64,000 nucleotides of DNA from Thermothielavioides terrestris NRRL 8126 (taxonomy: Eukaryota > Ascomycota > Sordariomycetes > Sordariales > Chaetomiaceae), in contig NC_016461.1 in assembly GCF_000226115.1 (NCBI RefSeq), forward strand, positions 3,844,001-3,908,000. The letters run 5' to 3'. The position numbers and the translations under genes were made by a program. The notes below the pieces were generated by a model that made no database searches, was not told the DNA's origin, and saw nothing but the letters and a program-made list of their open reading frames with translations. This document shows, in pieces, positions 42,961 through 55,366 of the stretch; the stretch's first letter is position 1; each line of letters begins with the position of its first letter.

Positions 42961-44696
42961 TCACCTCCTCGCACCGCTGTCATTCCCCAGGCCCTGGGCC
43001 TCGATCCTCGCCTTGGCGCCGGCCTTCAGCTTCTCCCAGCGCGCCCTGTACTTCTCCAGGGTGAGCTGCAGCTTGAGGTGATCCTTCTCCAAGCTGGCCA
43101 TGCGCTTGACCATCTCGCCGAGCTGCTCCTCCAGCTCCCGATTGCGCCGCCTCAGCGCCTCCTCTCCGACCGGCGCCGGCGGGGCCTGACCGTCCAGGCC
43201 CGCGGCCGGCGCGGACGAAGACGACAGCGGCGAGGCGGGCCGCTGCAGACGCAGGCTCTGGGCGAGCGCCAGGTGCGAGCTCTGCGAGTTGAGCTCGAAG
43301 GCGTGCAGGCGCCGGCTGAGCTTGTCGAGCACGTCCTTGAGGCTGGCGTTCTCGATCTGCAGCTCCTCGACGACGTTGCGCAGCTCCCGCTCGGACGGCC
43401 GGCCCTTTCCGCCGGCGCCGGCGCCGGCGCCGCCGCCACCGAAGCGTTTACGCACGTTGGGTGACAGGCTGGGGCCGGGGGCCTGCTGCGACTCGCGCGC
43501 GTCGACAAAGTCGTCGTCGTCTTCGTTGTCGTCGTCGATAAGGTTGTCCTTGCCGGTGTTGGTGTTCTTGTCGTCCTGGCTGCGATGGATGGAGGCGGCT
43601 AGGCGGCGCTTCTCTTTGCGCTCGTGGCTCAGGATGCTGGCGTACGAGGCGGTGTGGCCGCTCGTGGGAACAACGTAGAACGAGTCGTTGGGCCCCTGGA
43701 GGTCAGGCTCAAGTGAACGCAGCGTCGCGCGGGAGTAGATCTTGGAGAGATCTGGCTCGGCGGCCGAAACAGAGTGTTTCTGCCGGGATTTCCTAGGGGT
43801 GGACTCTGGAGCGGACGGGGCCGGCGGGGACGAAGGCTCGTCCGGTGATAGGGGGAAACCAGAAAATACAAGAGGCAGGGGGATGCGGTTGAAAAGCGAG
43901 CCAAAAGCGCTGTAGAATCTCGAAAAGCCCTCGTCCGTCGACGGCTGGCTTGTGGGCTCACTTGCGGGCGGTTCACTGGCCGTGTCCTCCTGGACCACTG
44001 GGGGCGTCTTCGTTGGCTTCCGCGCTTTCTCGCGCTGGTCAGGGGCTTTGCTCTTGGTAGAAGCCGAAGAGCCCTCCTTGCGCTCCCTGCGGGGGTGCAC
44101 CTCGACACTCCCCGGGGCCTGGTCGTTGGTCACGCTGGGGCTCAGCGGCTGCGAGCTGTAGTGTGCGCGAATGCCTCGCGCAGAGGCCAGGTTGCTCGCG
44201 ATGGACGAGAGGTTGCGCCCGGGATACCGGGTGTGCGAGATGCTCGGCGGGGCCTTTGCCGGGGCGACGGTCTGCCTCGCAACGGACGGCTCCTTTGTGG
44301 GCGGCGGCGCGGGATCGGGATCAGCGCCGTGGCCTTGCCCCTCCTTCTCCTCCTCCTCCTCGGGGATGTCGCCGTCGATGCTGGTGTGGCTGGGCGGGCC
44401 GACGGGCAGCTTCAACAGCTCGGACAGGCGTCTGTGGTGCTGCTCCAGCAGGCTCAAGGTGCGCAGGGCCTCGATGCTGGTGGTGGTGCGGGATGCGTTG
44501 GCGAACTCGCCTGCGGCCTGGGCGTGCTCGGTGATGGCCACGGCCGTGTCCGACGTCTGCGTCGCGATCGCTGCCGCGCGCGCATGGTCGTGGGCCTGGT
44601 CACGGTCACAGTCAGATACAAATGCTGGCCAATAGGAAAACTACGAGCTGTGCGTTGTGTCGTCGGACATGCCTTGGTCAGCGGAGACGACTCCAT
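42961..44696 (-). CDS. ATG38: Atg38/NRBF2-type autophagy protein (MIT domain, PI3-kinase complex I)
   Basis: Yeast Atg38 and human NRBF2 bind and dimerise the Vps34-Vps15-Atg6-Atg14 complex during autophagosome formation. Exons 44673-44696 (8 codons, MESSPLTK) and 42961-44595, giving 552 aa. The N-terminal MIT domain (about 1-65) has AHDHARAAAIATQ, AVAITEHAQAAGEF and SIEALRTLSLLEQHHRRLSELLK. A long Ser/Pro/Lys-rich disordered middle follows. The C-terminus has a helical block (RELRNVVEELQIENASLKDVL) and a final coiled coil (NRELEEQLGEMVKRMASLEKD) that would dimerise. The only in-frame exon 1 junction is AAG|GCATGT with acceptor CAG, so the intron appears to be GC-AG. The large size compared with yeast (226 aa) comes from the disordered middle. 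The family call rests on domain order. Confidence 0.82.
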
Positions 44697-44917
44697 GTTT
44701 GCATGTTTGGGCAGCTAGGAGTACAACTGTGACTAGGTGGTGCATTGCTTCTGCTCGCAAGAGAGGTACAGCGCGCAAATGGCAGATGGCGGGGACCGCT
44801 GTAGGGCTGGAGACCCACAGGCTAAATAAGGTGAACCGTGGAAGTTAGCGTACTTTGATATGCAGTGCTCCTTTATCTTATCGCACCCCTGTGAAGGGCA
44901 GCCTAGGGTCGTGGTTA

Positions 44918-45287
44918 TAGAGGTCCCGCCAAGACTAATTTCGGAGGTTGCCGCTTACAAGTATTTACAATCGCCACGGGGTAAGCGGGGCCGCGACGAC
45001 TTCGAGCAATATCAACAATGCGAAACCGCGAAGACTTGTAAAAACAACTTCGCGAAACTTCAACCAAATCGAAAAAAAAGAAAACGAAGTTAACCCGCAC
45101 CCTAACCTTAACCCGAATCCTAACCATTAACCCGAACCCTAACCAGCGGGGGGCTGGCGCCGCCCCCCGCACCCCCGGCGAACTAACCCTTGGCGATAGA
45201 GCAAACGCCTTGGCGAGCGGGGTTGCGTAAAAACGTTGTAAAAACATTGCCGACAATTGGCCGAAATTAGTCTTGGCGGGACCTCTA
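44918..45287 (-). mobile_element. Non-autonomous DNA transposon (MITE-like), copy B
   Basis: A 370-bp element with the same perfect terminal inverted repeats as copy A (AGAGGTCCCGCCAAGAC...) and TA on each side (44916-44917 and 45288-45289). Its interior is collinear with the reverse complement of copy A: telomere-like CCCTAACC repeats (about 45095-45142), a GGCGCCGCC-rich block, AACTAACCCTTGGCGATAGAGC, and TTTTTACAACG near the end. It lacks the 17-bp internal duplication found in A. It lies 221 bp upstream of the ATG38 start and 426 bp upstream of the next gene, in their shared promoter. Confidence 0.88.
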
Positions 45288-45289
45288 TA

Positions 45290-45713
45290 ACCTCCAGCCA
45301 GCCTAGACGGCTAGACGGGCTACCTAGACGGGCTTGGCTTGGCGTCATCGGGGTGTTCGGACCCTGCCTCAGAACTGGAACTGCGCGAGACGAGTGATGG
45401 ATGGCTGGATGGCCAAGATCAAACGCTCGAAACGCTGAATGAGGGGCTCGTGTTCTCGGCCTCAATTGTCGCAAACTGCTGGCCTTTTCCCCCATCCTCC
45501 TGTTCGATTTTCCTCTTCGGCCTCGCACATCGCACCGCGCCGTCGTCCACTGTTCAAGTAACTGATTCCCCTAGCTCCGCCCTGCTCAGCACGCTCTCTT
45601 GGCGCTGCACCAGTGATGGCATCAGTGTCTTAGAACCCGCATGCCAGATCAACCAACGGCCTGTCTCCCACGAAGACTGGGTAGTTCCCGCCTCGGCCGC
45701 TGCCCGAGCTGAC
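45290..45713. other. Promoter/leader of the GRAM-VASt gene
   Basis: About 420 bp between the transposon and the ATG at 45714. C/T-rich stretches near 45480-45540 suit a fungal promoter. No other feature. Confidence 0.5.
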
Positions 45714-48700
45714 ATGACGGACAGTCCGTCCAACGGCCTCGGCAAGCTGCTGCCCAAGGCCATCACATCAAAGCGCCGGCGCAACAAGGCGTCGTCGGCC
45801 GCCGATGCCGCGAGCAGCAACGATGATGTGGTGGCGGCGCAGAAGGGCGGCGACCCCGGCAATGACGCACGAAGCGACGCCCGCTCGCTGAGCGGAAGCA
45901 CAACCAGCGCGGCAAGCCGCCGCAGCAACCACAACAACGACAGCAACGAAAATCCCGATGGCTCGGATTCAGAATCGTGAGTGCCTCAATAATTTGACCT
46001 TGTCATTTCATGCTTGTCATTTGCATTCGTCAATTTTACCTGCGTGGCGGAGGATGCCGAGTACGCGTATCCGTATAGCTCGGACAGAGCTCCATCCCAT
46101 GTCCGAATGCACGTCAAGCGACTCGCCAGCTGTGAGCTTCTGGTCCCACCCTGGGCTTTTCGATGCGCACTGCTTGCCTGCGCCTCCCCCAGGCGGCGAT
46201 GCTTTTCGATCGTTGGCCGTCGTCATCAGCCTCATCAGTCTCACCTCACCCGTTTCATTTTTACCCCCGGCCTGCCGGATTCGTCGTTGCTGGATATTAT
46301 TTTTCCTTTGTGTATGGTTTGCCGCAAAACAACTGACATCACTAACTATCGCTGCTCTCCAGCTCACACCGCCGGCCCACCGCCTTCTCCGCCAACCAGT
46401 CCCAGATCGACGACCCGACGACATCATCGCCCCTTGTACAGGTTACCCACAATCCCGAACCCCTTGACTCGAACACCACTTCCAAGCAGCCCGAGCGGTC
46501 CTCTACGGTACCCAACGGAAGCAGCGACAGCCTCGAATCTGCTCCGTCGCTTGGAAGGGGCCGGTCTGCTCTCGAGGCTCCCCAACTCCACCCCAAGCGG
46601 TCTGCATCGTCCAGCCGGCTACGAGACGTCTTCCGGTCTAAAAAGAGCTCGGCCGACGAGAAGTCCCCGGCTCCCGGGATCCAAGCCGAAGCCGAACCCA
46701 AGGCCTCCGTCGACCGCCGCCGGCGCCTCTCCCGGGGCCAGAAGCTAGAGCCGCTCCGAGCGCCGCCTCGGACACCGCCAGGCGAGCCACCTACGCCAGT
46801 GATTGTGAACACGCCGCCGACGCCGACCGATCCCGAGCCGGGTGACGGCAAACTGCGTCGCCCCCCGGATGCTGTCCTTACGGGGAGTATGATCACCCAA
46901 CGACGGAGGGCAGGCTCCGGTGCTGGCCCAAGCAAGCTGTCCACCGTTGCAGCCCCACCGCTCACCCCGACGCCCGAAAATGGCCCGGCGTCACCAAGCA
47001 ATCCTGCTAGCACCTTCTTCTCGTCCATGTTTTCAGCCGTCCAGAACACGGCAAGCTCGCTCAGCACAACGATACCATCTTTGACACAGGGCGCCGGCAA
47101 GAACAAGGGCACACCGGGAAAGGAAGTAAAGGCAGAAGACGATCCGGAAGCGCACAGCGTCGAGGTGGAGTCGGTTGCTCCTCAACGACCGTCCACCGAG
47201 CCCAAGGAGCCCGCCGTCAAGACATTAGGCATGGGTGACCTCAGCCTCAGCCACCTAGGCATCGTGGAGGCGCCAAGTGCTGCGCCAAGTCCGGTCGCGA
47301 CTCGCTTCGCAGAGACTGAAACACGCACGCGGTCCGAATCCGCGCCCGTGGACCCCCATGCAGCCGGCATCGACCTCGCCGAAGACATTCGGCCGCGGTC
47401 GGTCTACGAGGCGGTCGGCGGCGAACGGACACCGCCGGCCGGCAGTGTGTACGAGGGCAAGACGGGGATCCACCGCAGCGGCAGCATCCGCAGCGCTATC
47501 GGCCACCGCAGGAACCGCGGCAGCAGCATCGCCACGCACGCAACGACGGCCACGAGCACGATCGGCGCTGCTATCGCCGCTGCCAATGCGTCGCTTGTCA
47601 ACCCGGCCGCCACCGTCGGCGCACCGAAGCTGACCGGCTTTGCCGTTGCCAACAAGAAGCGCAACCGCGACTTCCACGCGCTGTTCAAGAGCGTGCCGGA
47701 CGACGACTACCTGATTGAGGACTACAGCTGTGCCCTCCAACGCGAGATCCTCGCGCACGGCCGCTTGTACGTTTCCGAAGGCCACCTGTGCTTCAGCAGC
47801 AACATCCTGGGCTGGGTGACCACGCTCGTGATGAGCTTCGACGAGATCGTCTCGGTCGAGAAGCGGAGCACTGCCTTGGTGTTCAAGAACGGTCTCGAGA
47901 TCTCCACGCTGCATGCCAAGCACATCTTCGCCTCGTTCGCTAGCCGCGACACCACGTACGACCTCATCATCAAGATCTGGAAGCTGGGCCACCCCCACCT
48001 TCAGAGCTCGCTCAACGGCGTCCGCCTGGAGGAGCCCGGCGGCGACCGGACCGAGAAGGTCGACGTGGAGTCTGTGTCCGCAGTGGGCAGCCACAGCATT
48101 TCGGGGTCCGACGACGAAGAGAGCGATGAAGGTGATGACGTCTACGACGAGGACGAAGACGAAGGCGAGTCGCACGCTGCCGGGCCGCCGTCCGATGGCC
48201 TGGTTGCCGAAGTGGCCGAGAAGGCTGCCCCGCGTAAGGTGTCGGGCGCCGTGGCGCCGCCGGAAAAGCTCGATGACGGCGCCCCGGCCGGTGGCGCCGA
48301 CTTCCCTGGTCCTGCAACCCACGCGCCCACAGACTGCGGGGATGCGGCTACGCACTTTGAGAAGGTGTTGGGCGACGAGGTCATCCCTGCGCCGTTAGGG
48401 AAAGTGTATACTCTCATGTTCGGGCCTGCATCTGCTGCCTGGATGGGACGCTGGCTCACGGGCGACCAAAAGTGCACCGACCTCCAGATGGAGGATAAGC
48501 GGGGCCTGACGGAGGAGGTCAGGACGCGCACCTTCTCGTACGTCAAGCCTCTGAATGCTTCGATAGGGCCGAAGCAGACAAAGTGCATAGTGACGGAGCA
48601 GCTCGAGCACATCGACCTCGAGAAGGCAGTCAATGTCCTCGTCAGCACCCAAAATCCAGACGTGCCCAACGGCAACATCTTTGTCGTCAAGACGAAGTAC

Positions 48701-49518
48701 TGCCTGACATGGGCCGAAAACAATGGCACGCGGATCCAGGTCAACAACGTTATCGAATGGTCCGGCAAGAGCTGGATCAAGGGTATGTCTTTTGTGCTTA
48801 GTAGCCCCCCACCCCACCACCTTGAACACCGAGCTGACTGTGTTTAGGTGCAATCGAACGAGGCGCAAACGAAGGACAGGCACAGTACTGCAAGGACATC
48901 TTTGCAGCGCTCAAAGCAGCCGTGTCGTCCCGCGCGCGCTCTGGCACGCTCAATGGCGCCGCCGGCGGCCGCGGCGGCAAGAGGCGCAGCCGCAAGAACA
49001 AGTCCCAGCTGGCCTCCCATCCAACCAGCGACGCCGAGGGCGCCGCCAAGGTCTCCGCCGAGCAGGGTTGGGGCTTGTTCGAGCCCGCCCGCCCGCTCCT
49101 CGGCCCCGTCGTCGACGCAGTCCGGCCCATCCTCACCGGCAACGTGGTCTACGGCATCCTCGTCGGCCTGCTCGTCGCCTCGTGGTTCGGCTTCGGCGCG
49201 CGCCAGCCCGGCGTCCCGCGCTACACGCACGACCCGGTCTTCGCCAGCGCGCCGCAGCGCCTGGCCGCGTACGAGGAGATGTGGCGCCGCGAGGAGAGCG
49301 ACCTGTGGGCCTGGATCGAGGAGCGCGTCGGCCTGGAGCGCCTCGGCGCGGACCCGGCGCTGCGCAAGCGCGCCGTCGACCCGCGCACCGTGGAGGAGCG
49401 GCTCCGGCAGGAGAGGATGGACGAGCGCGAGCTGAGGGAGGCGATCCACGTGACGGAGGAGCATCTCGAGGTGTTGAAGGCGGTGATGGATCGGAAGGGA
49501 GCTGAGCGGGACAGGTGA
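45714..49518 (+). CDS. Lam/Ltc-type sterol transfer protein (GRAM, VASt/StART-like, TM)
   Basis: ER-anchored protein that moves sterols at contact sites with plasma membrane, vacuole or mitochondria. Three exons: 45714-45976, 46363-48782 and 48848-49518, giving 1,117 aa. Intron 1 is long (386 bp, GTGAGT donor, CACTAAC branch site); intron 2 is 65 bp (GTATGT). The N-terminal half is disordered, Ser/Pro-rich, with basic patches (SKRRRNK). The GRAM domain is at about 518-630 (NRDFHALFKSVPDDDYLIEDYSCAL, then GRLYVSEGHLCFSSNILGW). An acidic linker follows. The VASt domain is at about 755-920 (HFEKVLGDEVIPAPLGKVYTLMFG, then IEWSGKSWIKGAIERGA). One transmembrane helix is at about 990-1010 (GILVGLLVASWFGFG), then a charged C-terminal helix. 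It has no BAR or PH domain, so it is closer to yeast Lam2/4/5/6 than Lam1/3. Which yeast paralogue it matches cannot be decided. Confidence 0.93.
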
Positions 49519-50056
49519 TACGGAAGTGATTGTTGATGCGACGTCCCAACTCGTTGCATGCAGGCAGGCAGGTTGGCTGGCTGGCTGGCGCTATGGTCTA
49601 TCCCTTTTGTTTTCATTTGTATCAAACAGGCTGCGGGGAAAGGTGTTCAGTGTGCATAAGCGGCTGGGAATATTTGATTTTTATTTGAGCGTCTCCAGAC
49701 TGGCGTCCGGAATGATAACTTTATTCCGAGTGATCCGGGCTTCGCTGGCGAGTTGAGCGAGAGTGAGGTGTAGATTGTCAGCGCAAGCAGCCATGGACTG
49801 CACTGAAACTGATGCAGGCAGTTCATGTCCTCCGTTTACATGGTCGTTGTTTGTACGAGTAAGCCCGCTTGGCCATTCCGCAGTCCGATGAGGATACCCC
49901 TCACACGGAGCATCGAGCAGTTTATTCAGGTAGGGATTTATCCATCTGAGACAGCTAGCTATACACCTATATAGCACACACCCTACCCAACTCTCGCCTG
50001 ACACCTCCACGGCCCACTCGCCGAACATCTCCTCGGCGGCCCAAACAACAGCCGCA
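49519..50056. other. Intergenic between convergent genes
   Basis: About 540 bp. It includes a short GGCA/GGCT simple repeat near 49562-49590. No gene. Confidence 0.5.
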
Positions 50057-53000
50057 TCACCAAACATCGGGCCCGAACCTCCCGCCCTCCGGCACGGTCC
50101 GGTACGCACAAGCCCGCCAGTCACAGCCCCGCTTATACACCTCGGTGCCCCACCAGCTGAACCCGCGCATCCAGCCGGGGTAGACAAAGCCGAAGAAGAC
50201 GACGACGATGCCAAACGCCAGGCCGGAGTCGAGCGCGGCGCTCAGCGTCATGGTGTACTTTGCCCACCAGAGCGGGGCGCGGCGGCGGAGGGCGCGGTTG
50301 AAGACGTAGCAGACGAGGGCCCAGACGGAGAAGTTGAGGCCGGTGGCGGGGGGGATCCAGCCGAGGGAGCCGAAGAGGACGGGCAGGTTGACGCGGCGGA
50401 GGAGGGAAGCGCCGCGGCGGCGGCGGTTGCGCGCGTACAGCCACAGGGGCAGGGGCAGGAGCGCGCCGGCGGCGAAGGCCCAGACCAGCGGGCGGTAGAG
50501 GGCGCCCGGGCCGAAGAACTCGGCCGGGCCGACGACGCCCCACAGGATGCTGCCGTTGAAGTGCACGCGGGCGATGGGGCAGGTGAAGCCGTTGACGGCC
50601 TGCGGGGTGCACAGGCCCGGGACGTGGGCGAACATCCAGTTGAGGACGGCGATCTGGGTCAGGGAGGAGACGGTGGTGGCGGCCACCTGCACGGCGAAGA
50701 GGATCCGCGGCGGGATCTTCATGTAGTGGCCCAGCTTGAGGTCGGCGGCGAACTTGATCCCCTGCGCCGACGAGATGTAACCGTACGTGACGAAGACCAT
50801 GTTGGCGACCGGCCGGCCGGGGAACACGATGCCCGCGATGAGCTGGCAGATGAGGTAGATGGACGAGTGCTGGTTGGTCACGGCCATGATAATGCCGATG
50901 GGTATGAACAGCACGGCGCAGATGCCGAGGGCGAGCAGTAGGCCATACCAGGGCAGGTGAACGGGGTAGCTGGGGGGGTGTTAGTGATCTTCGTGCCGTA
51001 TTAAAGGGTGAATAAAAAAAAAAGAAGCAACTCACTACTCAACGACAAAGATGCCTATGGCTGTCATGGAGGCAAAAGTAACCAGATACCACGCCATCGG
51101 GGCGTCCTTGTACCGCCGCATGAGACGGTTGTGGACGTCCTCGCGGCTCAAGAGATTGTCGGTGCTCAGAGACGATCTGTGCGCCCTGGCAGTGCGACCG
51201 TCGGATGGCCGGGCAGTCCGCTCGCTCGACCCAGCCACGGGTTGATACGCGCCTTTGGGCTCGCCGTCTGGTTCCTCCAGCGACCGTTTCCACTGCGTCC
51301 AAATGTCTCTGCCGTGCCAGCACAGCGTATGTGTGACGAGCGACGCCAGGCCGGCGAACTGCACCCCGTAGCTCAGCACGTACGTGATGGGCAGGAAGAC
51401 GCGGCTGTACTTGGAGTAGGCCTCTCTGTCGAACAGGAAATCCTTGGTCAGCACCTTGCTGACGTCGTACACGTTTCCGGTGTTGTCGAAGACAGCCGCT
51501 GACAGAATGGGCATGTAGGAAGAGTACAGCCAGTTGCTGTAGTAAGCGATGGGCGCGATGATCCACATGACCACCACAAGCCCGCCGACCACGTTCACAG
51601 CCGCCCAGAAGGGGGTGAGCAGCGGCGAGCCGATGTAGGCGACCTGCGCCCAGTCGAAGGTCATCGGGAACAGGCCCAGCCCGGAGACGACGCCGAACAG
51701 GTTAGCAATGACAACATTGTCGGGCGCAAACCAGGTGACGACGTTGAAATAGCTGAGCGCGGGCATCAGGAGGCCGGGCAGGAAGTAGAAGAGGAAGGCG
51801 CCGAGCCAGACGACATAGAAGAATTTCCATCTGCTGATCCGCCAGCCGTTGGCCTCCTTGTTCTCCTCCTTGTGCAGCGTGGTGAACATGGCCGCCGACA
51901 TGAGGGTGCCCGGCCATATCATGCCGCTGGGCCGCACCAGGAAGCGGCGAGTGAGCCCCGCGAAGGTGTAGCCCAGGATCTGGGTGGACAATGTGAGCAG
52001 GAGCTGGTAGGTGATGCTCGCCTCCTGCTTGTAGAACTGGGTTTGCTCCACGATGACGTCTGTCGCGAAGGCGAACCCGAAGGACACATTGCTGCTCACA
52101 TAGACGCAGGTGTGCTCCTTCTCGTTCCAGCAGCCCTGCGCAAGCCACAACCGCAGACGGTCGAGGCGGCCCCGGCGCTCGGCCGGAAGGAAATGCGGCG
52201 CGCGCGGGGTGCCGGCTGGCGAGCTGTTACCGATGCGGCACCCATCGAGGAACTCCTCGGGGGGATCGTCTGGCCGCTTTAGAAGGTAATCCCACAGGAG
52301 GCCAAGAGGATGGACCATTAACAGGGCTATAACTGGTGTAATCGCAACACTGGGGTATCTCAGAGAGAAGAACAAATTGGTGGCAGATCCGAGAATCGAG
52401 AAGAGTATTGACAAGGCCCACATCCGGGGCGTGTTGATCGACAGGCTGGTGTTGTCGGTCGGCGAGACGGAGGCTCGGACCTGAGCGTACGGGGAGTTGT
52501 CCGGCGGGTCCTCGTCCTCGTCTACCTCGGAATCCGCGACATAGGACCTAGCATCGTCCTGCCCTTCGCCCTCTTCGTGGTCGGCTAGACCGTTCAGGAG
52601 GGGAGTCTCGGTGGTGCCGAAGCGGCCCTCGAGGCCGCCGATTATGGTCGAGCCACCGAGCTCCTCCGACTGTCTCGCTTGCCGTCTCAACGTCGGGGAC
52701 CTGGGCTGGGAGCTGTCGCGCCGCCGTCGCAGCCCCCGCTCGCCCCCCTCAGACCTTCCACTCGCGCTTGCATCCGAGGGCTTCCGAGACGGCAACAGAG
52801 GGCTGGCAACCCCCTCATCGGCGCTATCGTCGGACGGACGCGGCGTGATGGAGCCGTACGAGGGACTGGTGAAGCCCGCGGCCGAGCGCAGCAGGGGCGA
52901 AGGCGGGGGCGGAAGCCTGGTCATGGATCCGGCTGCCGGCTCGCTCGGGCTGTTGCTCTGGGTCTGGTCCGCCGTGGCCACGGTCGCCTCGGGTGCGCGG

Positions 53001-53197
53001 CCATGGGGATCGTCAGGTCGCGGCTCGGTCCGGTCGTGCGATGGCAGCGCCGTCTCGGGGTCGCGGGTGCGGGGACGACGGGCGCGGGGGTCGTCGGCGG
53101 CCGCAGGTCTGGGGACCAAGGGTTGCAGCCGGAATGCTTCGTCAGAATGACCAAGCTGCTGGTGGGATGGAGCGCTTCTGCCGCGGCGGGGCGTCAT
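50057..53197 (-). CDS. Oligopeptide transporter family (OPT) membrane protein
   Basis: Proton-coupled importer of small peptides or metal-chelate conjugates at the plasma or an internal membrane. Exons 51036-53197 and 50057-50969, with a 66-bp intron (GTGAGT donor), giving 1,024 aa. The first 230 residues are a disordered cytosolic tail rich in Pro, Ser, Arg and Asp, ending in the family signature SPYAQVRASVSPTDN. After that come about 14-16 hydrophobic helices, with the expected internal motifs (NVSFGFAFATDVIVEQTQFYKQE; YFNVVTWFAPDN; CQLIAGIVFPGRPVANMVFV, the NMVF/GRPVAN block; GIKFAADLKLGHYMKIPPR). The ATG at 53197 gives an unusually long N-tail; a later Met (for example MTRLPPPPSP, about residue 92) is possible. 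The substrate is unknown. Confidence 0.92.
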
Positions 53198-53949
53198 AGG
53201 TTGGCGGCAGACAGCCTGGGGGCGCGAGCGTGGGGTGTGACGCGCGATTGTGGGGTCTCGAGCATCCGAACAAGCGCACCATTGGGACCGATGGCAAAGA
53301 CAAGAAGAGGAAACCTTGCTTATGACAGCGTCTAAAAATCTGAAAATATGTCAATCTAAGTGTACCTCGCAGAAGATGGCGGTTTCCTCGCTTTGCAAGT
53401 CCCGCCCGATTTTCTGATCCTTGCAGTGTTCAACCTTCAGGAGAAAAGTAAGATCTTTGTTGATGGGAGACAGAAACCCCCACCCTCGCCCCTGTCGTGC
53501 CGCGGAGAGCTGCGGCTTGGCATTACGGAGCATGGAACACGGAGCACTGCAGTGCAAGGGCCGCGGTGTCGCCGCAGACGGAACGTTACGGCAGTGTACC
53601 CGGAACATACACGGAACATACACTAGCGTATTTTCATGTATTAAACATCCGCTCGTACTCCGAATAGATGTGCCCTCCACTGGGCTCATTCGGGGAATTG
53701 CAAGCATCATGCGTATTGTACTGTGATAAATACATAAGGTACCGACGGGAGTTACCGGCAATAATCTTAGGTTTGTGTGGCCTGACGGCATGCGGGACGG
53801 CTGCGGCAAATTGAACCGCCTTCCTGGGACGGAACAGCCAGTAGTGTAAATTCCATGTCGTTCAATACCCTGCGATTCATCAACAACGCCGAGAAACGGA
53901 ATTGTGCAGGACTGGCCCAACGCCGACTCAACGCCACAGTGCCTCATGC
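53198..53949. other. Divergent promoter of OPT and 5-formyl-THF cyclo-ligase genes
   Basis: About 750 bp. No RNA gene or repeat is seen. The AT-rich core (53320-53350 and 53630-53740) is suitable as promoter sequence. Confidence 0.5.
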
Positions 53950-54776
53950 ATGGCTGAAGCCGCGGCTGCCGAGCAAGAGATGGCGCCGCTCAACGTCGCT
54001 AAGCGCCATCTCCGGGCTGCAATGAAACTCAAGCTCAAGGGAGTCCCGCACGACTCTATCGTGGCACAGAGTACAGCGCGCCAGCAACCTTAAACACAGT
54101 GCTACATGGGCCCAGCTAAGCATCGCCAGGTTCCACCGTCTACAGCACCCTCAAGACCATCAGCGCCTACGTGAACGCCCGGCGGGTCAGCGTCTTCCTG
54201 TCCATGCCCACGGGCGAGATTCAGACCGACGCCATCGTGCGGGACGCGCTGGCGGCCGGCAAGGAGGTCTTCATCCCCTACCTCCACAAGAACCCGGTCG
54301 AGGGCCCCGGTCTGCCCGCGCGGGTCATGGACATGGTCCGCCTGAGAGACCTCGCCGACTACGAGTCGCTGCAGCCGGACAAATGGGGCATCCCGAGCAT
54401 CGACCCGGCCAGCGTGCCCGCGAGGCAGCGCGTGTTCGGCGGGCCCGACGCCCCGCACTCCGACAGCACGCTGCTGGACCTCGTGCTCATGCCGGGCGTC
54501 GCCTTCGACGCCGACCCGGACAGCGGCGCCATCCGGCGGCTCGGGCACGGCAAGGGCTTCTATGACTACTTTCTCTTTCGGCACAGGCTGAAGGCGGGTT
54601 CGCTTGGGCGGCAAGAGCCCCCTGCATTGCTTCTCGGCTTAGCCCTGTCTGAGCAGTTCCTATCTCCATCCGAGGGGGCGGTACCTGTTGGTCCCCTGGA
54701 TCAACCTCTCGATGGCCTCATCCTCGGGAACGGCGAGATCAAGGGCCCGCTCGCTCCTGCAAATAAAACAGCCTAA
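53950..54776 (+). CDS. 5-formyltetrahydrofolate cyclo-ligase
   Basis: ATP-dependent conversion of 5-formyl-THF to 5,10-methenyl-THF in one-carbon metabolism (MTHFS; yeast Fau1). Exons 53950-54070 and 54130-54776, with a 59-bp intron (GTACAG donor, CTAAG branch region, CAG acceptor), giving 255 aa. I start at the ATG at 53950 (MAEAAAAEQE), the first in frame with the family body. The family signatures are present: KRHLRAAMK near the N-terminus, VSVFLSMPTGEIQT, EVFIPYL, LMPGVAFD, and the nucleotide loop RRLGHGKGFYDYFL near residue 195. The stop is 130 bp from the stop of SmE on the other strand. Confidence 0.94.
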
Positions 54777-54906
54777 TCCCATGCCTGTTTTGCCGTGCGC
54801 CATCCATGCGCCAGTATTTGTTGTCCCCTGGTATCCTACTTCGTCGTAACCGCCATTTTCTTTTTTGGCATTGTAAAAACCGAATTGCGTTGTTCGTGCG
54901 CGTGCC

Positions 54907-55366
54907 TCACCCAGACAAGCTCTGGATAAGCGAGACGTTGTCGCCCTTCAGGAGAATTTGCTAGAGCCCCCGTCAGCCTGTGTTTCGGCACGATTTCAGT
55001 CTGCATAGAGCGTACCCCCAATGGCCTCCTGGTCTCGGTGTCGTTCGTCTTGGAGATCTGCTTGACCTCGACCGCGTCGTCAATCTGGGTAGTGTCAGCC
55101 AGGGATCGTCCTGGCAAGCGGCGCATGCTCTGCTACTCACAACAAGGTTCATGAACTCGTCAAACCCCTGGGTCGGCCGTCAGCGCCAGTTGCAGATCAA
55201 ATGAAAGTCCGGTTTGGTCTCCTACCCGAATGGTGCCTACGATGCGGATCGACAGCTGCTCGTAGAGCCAGATCTGGACCGTGGACCGCTGCTGCAGGAG
55301 CCGGAAGAGAAAGTTGATTGGCGGCAGCAGCACCCGGCGACCGCCACCCGCAGCTCGTCCAGTCAT
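54907..55366 (-). CDS. SME1: Small nuclear ribonucleoprotein SmE
   Basis: One of the seven Sm proteins that form a ring on U1, U2, U4 and U5 snRNAs for splicing. Four exons: 55226-55366, 55141-55167 (only 27 nt), 55016-55084 and 54907-54960, giving 96 aa. The introns have GTAGGA, GTGAGT and GTACGC donors. Sm1 motif: [36 protein letters not shown]. Sm2 motif: RPLGQILLKGDNVSLIQS. The N-terminus LPPINFLFRLLQQ is diagnostic for SmE against other Sm proteins. It is dense in introns for its size, as is common for splicing genes. It shares a 603-bp divergent promoter with the MTR10 gene. Confidence 0.97.
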
